Position numbers and translations under genes: made by a program
Notes under the pieces: model-generated
What the model was told of the DNA's origin: nothing
Seen by the model: the letters and a program-made list of their open reading frames with translations, nothing else
The model's database searches: none
Shown: positions 47,810-56,312 of the stretch, in pieces
How the letters are laid out: each line of letters opens with the position of its first letter
Position numbering within the stretch: position 1 is the stretch's first letter
From: Parasphingorhabdus cellanae
Lineage (GTDB): Bacteria > Pseudomonadota > Alphaproteobacteria > Sphingomonadales > Sphingomonadaceae
NCBI RefSeq assembly: GCF_017498565.1
Contig: NZ_CP071794.1
Span: 2,098,001-2,162,000 of the forward strand
Direction: 5' to 3'
DNA length: 64,000 nt

Positions 47810-47822
47810 CTTGCGCGTCCTT

Positions 47823-48302
47823 TCAGGCGTGATCTTTTCGGCCCTTTGCCAACAGTACCAAGATGAGGATTGCGCCGCCCACAGACAAGAGAAAATTATA
47901 GCCAGCCAGCGAAATACCGAAGAGCGACCAAGGCGCTACATCACAACGCACCAATGGCGCGTTCATGATCGAATCGAGCATATCACCACCAGCAGGCACG
48001 TTGGTCGCGCAGGACGTAATCCCTTCCCACCAGCCATATTCAACCCCGGCGTGAAAGCCACCGATCAGCCCGCTGATCAATATTGCCAGTGCCGCATCCG
48101 CGACAATAAACTTCGATAATTTACGGCCGCGCACAGCTATCGCACCCAGCGCGAAGATGATCGCGGCCAGATGCGGCCACCGCTGCCACATGCACATTTC
48201 ACACGGATAGAGACCAAAAACATATTCGCTGATCAATGCCCCGCCGAGCAAGGCAGAGGGTATGATCAGGGACAGCCACAGGGCTGCACGGGAAAGGGCC
48301 AT
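47823..48302 (-). CDS. dsbB: Disulfide bond formation protein B family
   Basis: A 159-residue inner-membrane quinone reductase-like protein with four hydrophobic segments. The first cysteine pair is in LYPCEMCMWQRWPH; the second pair is separated by about 26 residues (TSCATNVPAG ... PLVRC), matching the periplasmic loop of DsbB. It passes electrons from DsbA to ubiquinone. No dsbA is in the window. It lies between ctpA and coq7 with gaps of 10 and 13 bases. Confidence 0.9.
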   Translation of the reverse strand: MALSRAALWLSLIIPSALLGGALISEYVFGLYPCEMCMWQRWPHLAAIIFALGAIAVRGRKLSKFIVADAALAILISGLIGGFHAGVEYGWWEGITSCATNVPAGGDMLDSIMNAPLVRCDVAPWSLFGISLAGYNFLLSVGGAILILVLLAKGRKDHA

Positions 48303-48312
48303 AACCGGCGTC

Positions 48313-49677
48313 CTAGTTTTTAGCGGTGACCGGTTTTGCAGACTTTTTGGCTGATGCCTTGTTCATCGCCACTTTCAGCCCATCCGGTCCCAAACGCCCG
48401 ATGGTCTGCAAAGCATAGTGCAATTGAAAATCCTCAATGCCTTTTTTCTCAAGCTCTTCGGCTGTTTCGGTGAAACGCGGATCATCCTTGGCATCTTCCT
48501 CCAGCACATCATCTTCAAGTTTTACTTCGTTGATCAGATGCTTGCGCAAGTCGGATTCGCGGAAGCGCGGGCGGGTTTTGTAGTCGGGGTCGGACAGCTG
48601 CGGAACCATGATATCCGGCTCAATGCCACCTTCCTGCACCGATTTTCCAGACGGTGTATAATAGCGTGCCGTGGTCAAGCGCAACGCCGAGGTATTGGAC
48701 AGCGGCAGCAAGGTCTGCACCGATCCTTTACCAAAGCTGCGCTCGCCCATAACGAGACCGCGATGATGATCCTGCAGCGCGCCAGCAACAATCTCCGAGG
48801 CCGAGGCAGAACCGGCATCAATCAGAACAATGACCGGCAGGCCATTGGCAGCATCGCCAGATTTCGCAAAATAACGCTCAATATCGGACTTGCCGCGGCC
48901 GCGCTGCGAGACAATTTCACCGCGCGACAGGAAGACATCAGAAACATTGACCGCTTCGTCGAGCAGACCGCCGGGATTGGAGCGCATATCCAGAACATAG
49001 CCCAGCGGTTTCTTGCCAAGCGATTTGTCGATACTGGTGATTGCCGCCTTCACATCGGCCCCGGTGTCATTTGAAAAACTGTTAATGCTGATCACGCCGA
49101 CCTTGTCTTTCACTTCCCAAGTGACAGGCTTCAGATCAATAATGGCTCGGTTCATCGATACATCGAAAGGCTTGTCACGACCTGGACGAACGATCGTCAG
49201 CGCAATAGGGGAGCCCGGCTTGCCGCGCATTTCCTCTACCGCCTCATCCAGCGATCCGCCATAAATCAGCGATCCGTTAATATGGGTAATATAATCACCA
49301 GCCTTTACACCGGCTTTGTCTGCTGGCGTGTCCTTAAACGGTGCAATCACTTTGACAGCGCCATCTTCCATCGTCACCGACAGGCCGAGGCCACCATAAT
49401 TGCCGTCCGTTTGGGTCCGCAGATTTTCAAAGTCGCGAGCATCCAGAAAGCTGCTGTGCGGATCGAGGCTACCTAGCATGCCATTAATCGCACCCTTGAT
49501 GAGGTCGGCGTCATCCACCTGATCGACATAATCCGTCCGCACCCGATCAAACACGCTCATAAACTGTTCCATCTCGCGATAGGTGTTCGCATCAACAGCA
49601 GAAATGGCGGAGGTGGTCGCGGGTAACAACGCCACAGTCAACACCAGAGCAGTGGCTTGCAAGAACGGCTTTTTCAT
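48313..49677 (-). CDS. ctpA: C-terminal processing peptidase (S41)
   Basis: A 454-residue periplasmic serine protease. Signal peptide (MKKPFLQATALVLTVALLPA), helical cap (FMSVFDRVRTDYVDQVDDAD), PDZ domain (GLGLSVTMEDGAVKVIAPF, then HINGSLIYG), and S41 core with DMRSNPGGLLDEAVNV, catalytic Ser in IDAGSASASEIVAGALQ and Lys in GERSFGKGSVQTLLPL. I chose ATG 49677; the frame stays open to 49755, but the extension precedes a perfect signal peptide. First gene of a ctpA-dsbB-coq7 unit. Likely acts in peptidoglycan hydrolase turnover. Confidence 0.95.
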   Translation of the reverse strand: MKKPFLQATALVLTVALLPATTSAISAVDANTYREMEQFMSVFDRVRTDYVDQVDDADLIKGAINGMLGSLDPHSSFLDARDFENLRTQTDGNYGGLGLSVTMEDGAVKVIAPFKDTPADKAGVKAGDYITHINGSLIYGGSLDEAVEEMRGKPGSPIALTIVRPGRDKPFDVSMNRAIIDLKPVTWEVKDKVGVISINSFSNDTGADVKAAITSIDKSLGKKPLGYVLDMRSNPGGLLDEAVNVSDVFLSRGEIVSQRGRGKSDIERYFAKSGDAANGLPVIVLIDAGSASASEIVAGALQDHHRGLVMGERSFGKGSVQTLLPLSNTSALRLTTARYYTPSGKSVQEGGIEPDIMVPQLSDPDYKTRPRFRESDLRKHLINEVKLEDDVLEEDAKDDPRFTETAEELEKKGIEDFQLHYALQTIGRLGPDGLKVAMNKASAKKSAKPVTAKN

Positions 49678-50029
49678 AATCGGAATCCTGTGAGTCTCAA
49701 TATACTTCGAATATAGGCGCGAAACAGCAATAATGCCAAGCACCTTAACCAACAATGACGACGCTGGGCTTTCCTACAGGATAGGCATTATGATAATTTA
49801 CCGATTGCTCTTTCTCAATTTTAAATAAGATCCAGATCTTTTTCGGCCGTTACTTGGGGTGTCTGGACCACAGAAGCCCATCAAGCAATCAGGTGTGATG
49901 TGTGTGAACTTTGGTCAGAAAAATCTGATCCAGGCAATATTCGGCGCACCACGGGTCCAGCACTTTGCGAAGCACCCAGGACCTTGTACACTTTGTAAAC
50001 TTAACCCGAAAATCGGCTAAAATGGGGCC
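49678..50029. other. Gene-free region upstream of ctpA
   Basis: 352 bases with no supported gene. It must hold the ctpA promoter and the end of the M23-bactofilin unit. Only short hairpins are visible (for example ccgaaaatcgg near 50007); I see no clear terminator or RNA gene. Confidence 0.5.
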
Positions 50030-50530
50030 CTAAGCTGCCTTATCGTCTGCCGTCAGTTCCAATGGCGGGGACTTTTTCGCCATATCGACGGTTGTCTTTG
50101 CCAGATTCGGTGATTTGGCGCTCTTATGCTTGAACTTGCCGTCCACATGGCCGCCTTGTTCAATCGTGACATTTTCATAAGCAACATCGCCGCCAATGCG
50201 GGCACTGGAACTGATCACCAGATCGCCCGCTTCGATCGAGCCTTCGACCGCGCCGGAAAGGCTGGCATTCTGGGCGATAATAGCACCCTGAATTTTGCTG
50301 GATGGGCCCTGTACGAGCGACAGGCATCTGATGTCGCCGATGACCTCGCCATCAATATGCAGATCGACTTTCGCGTCGATATTGCCGGTTATGGTAATGC
50401 CGTCTCCGATGACAGAGAAGCTTGATCCATTGCTTGCACTGCTTCTAGCCACGGCTGGAGCCTGACTTTTCGGCACGCTTCTTTGGTGCGTTTGTTCGCT
50501 GTCTTGCGACGGCTTGGACTTTGAGAACAT
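50030..50530 (-). CDS. Bactofilin (polymer-forming cytoskeletal protein)
   Basis: A 166-residue bactofilin. An unstructured N-terminus (SKPSQDSEQTHQRSVPK) precedes the beta-helical DUF583 core: FSVIGDGITITGNIDAKVDL, HIDGEVIGDIRC, IIAQNASLSGAVEGSIEAGD, ARIGGDVAYENVTIEQGG. A Lys/Pro-rich tail follows. GGAGG lies 10 bases before ATG 50530. Its first 86 bases overlap the 3' end of the M23 peptidase gene in another frame, so the pair is coupled. Bactofilins polymerise and position peptidoglycan enzymes, and M23-bactofilin pairs are known in cell-shape control. Confidence 0.94.
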   Translation of the reverse strand: MFSKSKPSQDSEQTHQRSVPKSQAPAVARSSASNGSSFSVIGDGITITGNIDAKVDLHIDGEVIGDIRCLSLVQGPSSKIQGAIIAQNASLSGAVEGSIEAGDLVISSSARIGGDVAYENVTIEQGGHVDGKFKHKSAKSPNLAKTTVDMAKKSPPLELTADDKAA

Positions 50531-51641
50531 CTGTATTTGCCTCCAGAAATGGTCGGGGGTTTACCGCTTTGCCATTCAACCGCACTTCAAAATGTAGATG
50601 TGTGCCAGTAGAACGTCCGGTGCTTCCCATAGCCCCCACTTGTACGCCTTGTTTCACTTTTTGACCAGTGGTCACATGAATTTTGGAAAGATGCGCATAG
50701 CGCGTCATCAGGCCGTTGCCATGCGTGACTTCCACCGTCTTTCCATAACCCGACTTCCAGCCTGCATGGGTAATCTTACCGCCTGCTGCCGACAATATCG
50801 GTTGGCCATGCGGTCCTTTGAAATCGATTCCGCTGTGCATTGCGCCGCCGCCGGTAAAAGGATCGCGGCGATAGCCATAGCCGCTCGACATCATCGTGAT
50901 GTCTGCTGGCATCGCGGAGGGTATGGTGAGCAATGTCCGCTCCAGTTGGTCCATCCGCAACAAGGCGTTATTCAAACGCTCCAGCGTAGGGTGTAATTCT
51001 CTCTCACCATCAGCAAAAAAAGGAATATAGGGACCGCCGACGGCTTCTGTGGAAGATGCGGCGAACTTTTTAGGATTAAGCCCGAACTCGCGAATGGCGG
51101 CTTCGGCCCGTTCCGTGCGCTTCATCGCTGCCCGTGTGAGCCTTTGGGCAAAAGCAATTTGACGGGCTTCAAGCCGCGCAAGCTCGGCGGCTTCCGGGAA
51201 CGCGGCGCTAATTTTTTTCGTGTTTTCCGAGAGTTTCTTCTCGGTCTCGGTCAGCGTTTCCGCTTCTGCACCGGCTTCTTCACCGATAAATTGCTGTGTG
51301 ATCTGCTCGATGGCATCTTGACGCTGAATCAAATCCTGTGCGACGCCGTCAATCGATTTTTTATATTCGGCAACCCGGCTCTGACTGCTATTTACTGCGG
51401 CTTCTTTTTCCGCCAGCGCCATCCGCTCACTTGTTACGGTCAGCTGATTAACTGTCATCGCCAGCGTGATTATCAGCCAAAGGCCGACAATAGCGCTCAC
51501 AATCATCGCGACGCGCTTTTGCAACTTCCCTGAAATCGTAAGGAATCGAACCTGTCCATTTGCGCGCATGAAAAATTCGCGATCTGTGAACATATGATCC
51601 AATCGGGCAAGGAGCCCTTCCCTGGTTTTTTTAATTTGCAT
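50445..51641 (-). CDS. M23-family peptidoglycan endopeptidase, membrane anchored
   Basis: A 398-residue protein: cytoplasmic N-terminus, one transmembrane helix (AMIVSAIVGLWLIITLAMTV), a coiled coil, then an intact M23 domain. Zinc and catalytic residues are all present: MHSGIDF (H..D), TRYAHLSKIH, and THLHFEVRLNG (HxH). The start is ATG 51641; the frame continues open to 51755, but no ribosome site was seen there. A basic C-terminal tail (KKRAEKSGSSRG) overlaps the bactofilin start. It probably trims peptidoglycan at sites marked by bactofilin. Confidence 0.92.
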   Translation of the reverse strand: MQIKKTREGLLARLDHMFTDREFFMRANGQVRFLTISGKLQKRVAMIVSAIVGLWLIITLAMTVNQLTVTSERMALAEKEAAVNSSQSRVAEYKKSIDGVAQDLIQRQDAIEQITQQFIGEEAGAEAETLTETEKKLSENTKKISAAFPEAAELARLEARQIAFAQRLTRAAMKRTERAEAAIREFGLNPKKFAASSTEAVGGPYIPFFADGERELHPTLERLNNALLRMDQLERTLLTIPSAMPADITMMSSGYGYRRDPFTGGGAMHSGIDFKGPHGQPILSAAGGKITHAGWKSGYGKTVEVTHGNGLMTRYAHLSKIHVTTGQKVKQGVQVGAMGSTGRSTGTHLHFEVRLNGKAVNPRPFLEANTDVLKVQAVARQRTNAPKKRAEKSGSSRG

Positions 51642-51890
51642 GACCCGTTTTACTCTTACTAATCCCCGATCGGCGAGTAGCAGAGGGTTATTAACGGAGC
51701 GAATCCTGTTGACGCGAGTCGTGACGAGTCGAAAGAGGTCTGCGGTGAGTTGCAAAATTAATGTAAAATTAACCGACAGTAGTGAAATTTTTCGATTCGT
51801 TTGTGTTGTTTATCACTTTGTTGGCCATTTATTTTGACGCCAAATCGACTCCGATTTTTGCTTATCTGAAAGCCATAGCCATGCTAGCAG

Positions 51891-53150
51891 ATGCGCATGA
51901 GTGATCATCAGCACCTTATGGCCGATATGGGCCAACGAGCACGCGCTGCTTTTGCGGCCCTGTCCAGCGTGACGAGCCAGCAAAAGGCAGCAGCTTTGAC
52001 CGCAGCGGCTTCAGCATTGCGTGAAAACGAGACCGAAATTCTCGCTGCAAATACCAAAGATATGGAAAAAGGCCGTACTGAGGGGCTGAGTGACGCTATG
52101 CTGGATCGGCTGATGATCGACAAGGAGCGGCTTGACGCCATTGCGTCGGCGGTCGAGCAAGTGGCGTCGCTACCGGATCCTGTAGGAGCCATAATCGACC
52201 GAAATGAGCGGCCTAACGGTCTGATCATGGAACGGGTACGGGTGCCACTTGGCGTCATTGGCATCATTTACGAAAGCCGCCCCAATGTGACAGCAGATGC
52301 GGCGGCGTTGGGACTTCGATCCGGCAATGCGGTCATATTGCGCGGCGGGTCAGAGGCGATTAAAAGCAATCGGGCCATCCATAAAGCGATGGTCGAAGGC
52401 GTTGCTTCTGCTGGCTTACCGGAAGATGCCATTCAACTGGTCCAGACGACAGACCGCGCGGCCGTCGGGGCGATGCTAAAAGCCTCTGGCTTGATCGACA
52501 TCATCATTCCGCGCGGCGGCAAATCCCTGGTTGCGCGCGTGCAGGAAGAGGCCCGTGTACCGGTTCTCGCGCATCTCGACGGCATTTGTCATACCTATAT
52601 CGGTCGAGCGGCGGACCCGGACAAAGCCATTGCCATTGCGGTCAATGCCAAGATGCGCCGAACCGGCGTCTGCGGGGCGATGGAAACATTGCTGATCGAT
52701 CAGGATTATCCCGCACCTGGCCCCTTGTTGCGCGCCTTGCTCGACGAAGGCTGTGAAGTGCGCGGGGATGATGCGATTATGGAGCTTGATCCCCGGACGG
52801 TATCGGCTGAAACAGAAGATTGGGACACGGAATATCTCGCGCCCATTGTGTCGGCACGGATGGTCGGCGGGATTGATGAGGCACTGACCCATATCGCTAC
52901 CCATGGTTCGCATCATACCGATGTCGTGGTGACCGAAGATGAATCAGTAGCCAATCAGTTTATCCAACGTGCCGATAGTGCGATCGTCATGTGGAATGCC
53001 TCCAGCCAATTTGCCGATGGCGGAGAATTTGGCTTGGGCGCAGAGATTGGCATTTCAACCGGCCGCCTCCACGCACGCGGTCCGGTCGCGCTTGAAGGAT
53101 TGACCACTTACAAATGGGTAGTGCGCGGAACCGGACAGGTTCGGCCATAA
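51891..53150 (+). CDS. proA: Gamma-glutamyl phosphate reductase
   Basis: A 419-residue NADPH-dependent enzyme of proline synthesis. Motifs: VPLGVIGIIYESRPNVTADA, ILRGGSEAIKSN, IIPRGGKSLV, the catalytic Cys in RRTGVCGAMETLLID, and the C-terminal EFGLGAEIGISTGRLHARGP. ATG 51891 and ATG 51897 are both possible starts. The stop overlaps the next start (TAATG). No proB is in the window. It leads the proA-nadD-rsfS-rlmH run typical of alphaproteobacteria. Confidence 0.97.
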   Translation: MRMSDHQHLMADMGQRARAAFAALSSVTSQQKAAALTAAASALRENETEILAANTKDMEKGRTEGLSDAMLDRLMIDKERLDAIASAVEQVASLPDPVGAIIDRNERPNGLIMERVRVPLGVIGIIYESRPNVTADAAALGLRSGNAVILRGGSEAIKSNRAIHKAMVEGVASAGLPEDAIQLVQTTDRAAVGAMLKASGLIDIIIPRGGKSLVARVQEEARVPVLAHLDGICHTYIGRAADPDKAIAIAVNAKMRRTGVCGAMETLLIDQDYPAPGPLLRALLDEGCEVRGDDAIMELDPRTVSAETEDWDTEYLAPIVSARMVGGIDEALTHIATHGSHHTDVVVTEDESVANQFIQRADSAIVMWNASSQFADGGEFGLGAEIGISTGRLHARGPVALEGLTTYKWVVRGTGQVRP

Positions 53151-53590
53151 TGCTTGCAGCGCTGGATTTCGGCCAAAAGTTGCTCGTTGTTGGCGGGGTG
53201 TTGAGTTTATTGGCGAGCCTCCTGCATATTGGTGTCATTATCGGAGGACCGGATTGGTACCGATTTTTTGGAGCAGGTGAAGATATGGCCCGGATGGCTG
53301 AAAAAGGATCGCTTTACCCGACCCTGATAACCATCGGAATTGCAGCTATTCTGGCAATCTGGAGTTGGTTCGCCTTTGCTGGTGCTGGACTGGTATGGAA
53401 GCCGCCACTGCTCCGAGCCGGACTCATCGCCATAAGCGCGATCTATCTGACACGCGGGTTGGTACTGTTGCCAATGACTTTGCTGGCTCCCGAGAAGATC
53501 AACGGTTTTGCCATCTGGAGTTCGGCAATTGTGCTGGTTTATGGATTATTCTATGCGGTCGGTACTTGGAAATCGTGGTCCGCATTTTGA
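53150..53590 (+). CDS. Small integral membrane protein, unknown
   Basis: 146 residues with four hydrophobic helices (KLLVVGGVLSLLASLLHIGV, LITIGIAAILAIWSWFAFAG, LIAISAIYLTRGLVLLPMTL, WSSAIVLVYGLFYAVG). Start ATG 53150 shares a base with the proA stop and the stop shares a base with the nadD ATG, so it is tightly embedded in the operon. I do not recognise a function; a longer frame opening at 53114 is inside proA and was rejected. Confidence 0.8.
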   Translation: MLAALDFGQKLLVVGGVLSLLASLLHIGVIIGGPDWYRFFGAGEDMARMAEKGSLYPTLITIGIAAILAIWSWFAFAGAGLVWKPPLLRAGLIAISAIYLTRGLVLLPMTLLAPEKINGFAIWSSAIVLVYGLFYAVGTWKSWSAF

Positions 53591-54231
53591 TGAAGACTAC
53601 AGGCCTATTGGGTGGTTCCTTCAACCCTGCGCATGGCGCGCATCGTTCGATTAGTCTGTTCGCGATGGAGGAATTGGCGCTGGACGAGCTGTGGTGGTTG
53701 GTCTCTCCCGGCAATCCGCTGAAACAAGACGCCAGCGACATGGCACCGCTTGGCGCGCGGCTGGCGTCAGCGCAGAAAATGGCGCGGCGTAGCGCGATCC
53801 GGCCCACCGCGATCGAGCGCGAATTGGGCACCCGCTATACCTATGATACGTTGCGGGCGCTGGTCCGACGCTATCCGAAGCGGCAATTTGTCTGGATCAT
53901 GGGGTCAGACAATCTCGCGCAATTTCATCGCTGGAAAGACTGGCGGAAAATAGCCCGTTTATTGCCGATTGCAGTTATCGCGCGGCACGGCTATGATGAT
54001 GATGCTTTTGCGGCACCCGCAATGGCATGGTTCCAGCGCTCCGTCCGGCCTGCGAACCAGCGGATGAACTGGACTAACTGGAGTACGCCAGCGCTGACAT
54101 TCTTGCGCTATCGTCCCGACCCCCGCTCGGCCACCGCGATCCGGATGGCCCGGCCCCATTGGCACAAACAATATGCAGATCGCTGCGTTCGCGACGCAGT
54201 GACACGTAAATTGGTTTGCCAGACAGATTGA
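53590..54231 (+). CDS. nadD: Nicotinate-nucleotide adenylyltransferase
   Basis: A 213-residue enzyme that adenylates NaMN in NAD synthesis. The nucleotidyltransferase motif GLLGGSFNPAHGAH is at the very start, WWLVSPGNPLKQ follows, then IMGSDNLAQFHRWKDW, and the second motif RSATAIR near the end. ATG 53590 overlaps the previous stop (TGATG). The frame is open upstream to 53365, but that part lies in the membrane-protein gene. It is followed by rsfS, the usual order. Confidence 0.96.
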   Translation: MKTTGLLGGSFNPAHGAHRSISLFAMEELALDELWWLVSPGNPLKQDASDMAPLGARLASAQKMARRSAIRPTAIERELGTRYTYDTLRALVRRYPKRQFVWIMGSDNLAQFHRWKDWRKIARLLPIAVIARHGYDDDAFAAPAMAWFQRSVRPANQRMNWTNWSTPALTFLRYRPDPRSATAIRMARPHWHKQYADRCVRDAVTRKLVCQTD

Positions 54232-54242
54232 TAGGATTTGAA

Positions 54243-54653
54243 TTGACGAAATCGAAAAGCAAAGCACTGAAACCCGCTACTTCGAAAGAAGGAAAGGCCG
54301 AATCAGATGCCCTATATGCTCTCGTGATGAAATCGCTAGACGATGATCAGGCACAGGATATTGTGACGATTGCGCTAGAAGGCAAAAGCAATATTGCTGA
54401 CCATATGGTTATCGCTGAAGGACGGTCGACCCGGCAAGTCGCATCTATGGCGCAAAAGCTGGCCGAGCGCGTCAAGCAGGCAGGCGGCGAGGCACGAATT
54501 GAAGGTTTGGCCAATGCCGACTGGGTCTTGATCGATGCTGGTGATGTGATCATTCATCTCTTTCGTCCCGAAGTGCGCAGCTTCTATAATCTGGAGCGTA
54601 TGTGGGCCGTTGGCGAAGAAGACACACCCGAAGCAGAGACGGCGGAAGCCTAG
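54243..54653 (+). CDS. rsfS: Ribosomal silencing factor RsfS
   Basis: Binds L14 and blocks subunit joining when nutrients are low. The core is diagnostic: ALVMKSLDDDQAQDIVTIAL, DHMVIAEGRSTRQVASMAQK, ADWVLIDAGDVIIHLFRPEV, FYNLERMW. I favour the TTG at 54243 because TAGGA lies six bases upstream; an in-frame ATG at 54216 would overlap nadD and lacks a ribosome site. Between nadD and rlmH as in most bacteria. Confidence 0.94.
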   Translation: MTKSKSKALKPATSKEGKAESDALYALVMKSLDDDQAQDIVTIALEGKSNIADHMVIAEGRSTRQVASMAQKLAERVKQAGGEARIEGLANADWVLIDAGDVIIHLFRPEVRSFYNLERMWAVGEEDTPEAETAEA

Positions 54654-54673
54654 GCACGGCGGCTTAGTTAATC

Positions 54674-55096
54674 ATGAGGCTCCATATAGTCGCTCGCGGG
54701 AAGGTTGGCCGCGGTCCCGAGCAGGAGCTGGTGGACCGTTATGTGAAACGCATCAGCTGGGACGTGCAGCTGAGCGAGCTGCCCGAGCACGGCGGAAAAA
54801 CGCCAAAGGTTGCTGACCAAACGAAAATCATTGCGCTCGATGAAACGGGCGAAAACTGGACATCAAAGGCTTTTGCGAAAGTGCTGAATGGCTGGCGTGA
54901 CAATGGTGTGCGGGAGGCACGTTTTCTGATCGGTGCAGCGGACGGCTTGACTAACGAAGAGCGCAATAGCGCAGACCATTTCTTTTCATTTGGCAAAGCC
55001 ACCTGGCCGCACCTTATGGCTCGCGCCATGCTTGCCGAACAGTTATTTCGCGCGACCGCCATCATCGCAAATCATCCCTATCATCGGGAGGGCTAG
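54674..55096 (+). CDS. rlmH: 23S rRNA (pseudouridine1915-N3)-methyltransferase
   Basis: A 140-residue SPOUT methyltransferase. The knotted C-terminal half has ARFLIGAADGLTNEERN, FSFGKATWPHLMARAMLAEQ and LFRATAIIANHPYHR, all typical of RlmH. The start is ATG 54674. It is 20 bases after rsfS and 3 bases before the EnvC-like gene, so it is in the same operon. Confidence 0.96.
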   Translation: MRLHIVARGKVGRGPEQELVDRYVKRISWDVQLSELPEHGGKTPKVADQTKIIALDETGENWTSKAFAKVLNGWRDNGVREARFLIGAADGLTNEERNSADHFFSFGKATWPHLMARAMLAEQLFRATAIIANHPYHREG

Positions 55097-55099
55097 AGC

Positions 55100-56296
55100 A
55101 TGCTCCGCTGGCTTTTCATCCTTTTCGGTCTGGCCGCGATAGGTGCCTTTTGTGCCGCAGCACTGCCTGCACAAACCCCCGGGCCGTCACTGAACGAGGA
55201 ACAGCGGGCGCTGGTTTCTGCCCGCGAGCAATCAGAAAAAGCCCGGCAACGCAGCAATGCCTTACGCCGTCAAGCAGAGGCCGCAACAAATGAAGCTGAC
55301 CGGGTCAACGGCGAAGCCGCCGCGCTGGCAGCGCGCATACAGGCGGCAGAAGCCGATATTCGGGCAGCGCGGGCGCGCATCGCGATCGTCGAACGGTTGC
55401 AAGAACGCCAGCGTGCCCGACTGGCTGAAAAGCAAGGACCGGTGGTTCGTTTGACCGCTGCTTTACAAATGATGACGCGCAAGCCAACTGCATTGGCCCT
55501 GGTGGAACCACGGTCGCTAAACGAGCTCATCTATATCCGTTCGATCATGTCTACCGTGATTCCCGAGATAGAGCAGCGCACAGAAAGCTTGCGCAGCGAG
55601 GTTCAGCAGGGCGAAAAGCTGAGGACCCAGTCTGCACGGGCCATTGCTTCTTTGAACGAAAGCCAGCTGCAGTTAACGCAGCGGCGCAAACAGCTGTCCG
55701 GGCTGGAAGCCAACGAACGCGTCGAAACCCTTCAATTTTCCGACGATGCCGGTCTGGAACAGGACCGCGCATTGGCGCTGGGCGAAGAGGCGCGCGATAT
55801 ACTCGATTTGATGGACCAGATTCGCGAAAGTGGTGCAGTACGCGAATCGCTAGCCCGGCTCGACGGACCAATATTACGGCCGAATCAGAATGGTGCCGAG
55901 CCAGCACCCAGCCCGGCACGTAAAGCCAATATTGCCAATGCCTATCGATTGCCAGTAATCGGGGAAATAGTTACTGGACTGGGTGAGATATCCGACAGCG
56001 GCTATCGCTCGCGCGGGCTGACCATAGCTGTGGATCCCGGCGCGCAGATAGTCGCGCCGGCAGCTGGCCGGGTCGCCTTCTCCGGTCCCTATCGCGGCTA
56101 TGGCAATATCATGATCATCGAACATGATGCGAACTGGACCAGCCTGATAACCAATATGGCGACGACCAATGCAGAAGTCGGTGATCAGCTTGTGCAAGGC
56201 GCGCCAGTGGGTCGGTCCGGACAGAATAATCCCAATGTGACCGTAGAGCTGCGCCGTAATGGCCGGCCGATTGATATTGCCGCTTTGGTAGGCTGA
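55100..56296 (+). CDS. EnvC-like murein hydrolase activator (degenerate LytM domain)
   Basis: A 398-residue exported protein. Signal sequence (LFILFGLAAIGAFCAAALPA), long coiled coil (ARAR/EQ-rich, about residues 25-230), and a C-terminal LytM/M23 domain. The domain has lost zinc ligands: YRSRGLTIAVDPG, SLITNMATTN and NVTVELRRNG stand where active M23 enzymes have H..D, YAHL and HxH. This is the pattern of EnvC, which activates amidases instead of cutting peptidoglycan. GGAGGG precedes ATG 55100. Last gene of the operon; convergent with comM. Confidence 0.88.
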   Translation: MLRWLFILFGLAAIGAFCAAALPAQTPGPSLNEEQRALVSAREQSEKARQRSNALRRQAEAATNEADRVNGEAAALAARIQAAEADIRAARARIAIVERLQERQRARLAEKQGPVVRLTAALQMMTRKPTALALVEPRSLNELIYIRSIMSTVIPEIEQRTESLRSEVQQGEKLRTQSARAIASLNESQLQLTQRRKQLSGLEANERVETLQFSDDAGLEQDRALALGEEARDILDLMDQIRESGAVRESLARLDGPILRPNQNGAEPAPSPARKANIANAYRLPVIGEIVTGLGEISDSGYRSRGLTIAVDPGAQIVAPAAGRVAFSGPYRGYGNIMIIEHDANWTSLITNMATTNAEVGDQLVQGAPVGRSGQNNPNVTVELRRNGRPIDIAALVG

Positions 56297-56312
56297 TTTA
56301 AAGGCCTACGTG

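Noticed and set aside
55100..56296. Active M23 peptidase
   Set aside because: The zinc-ligand His/Asp and HxH positions are replaced, so it is called an EnvC-like activator.
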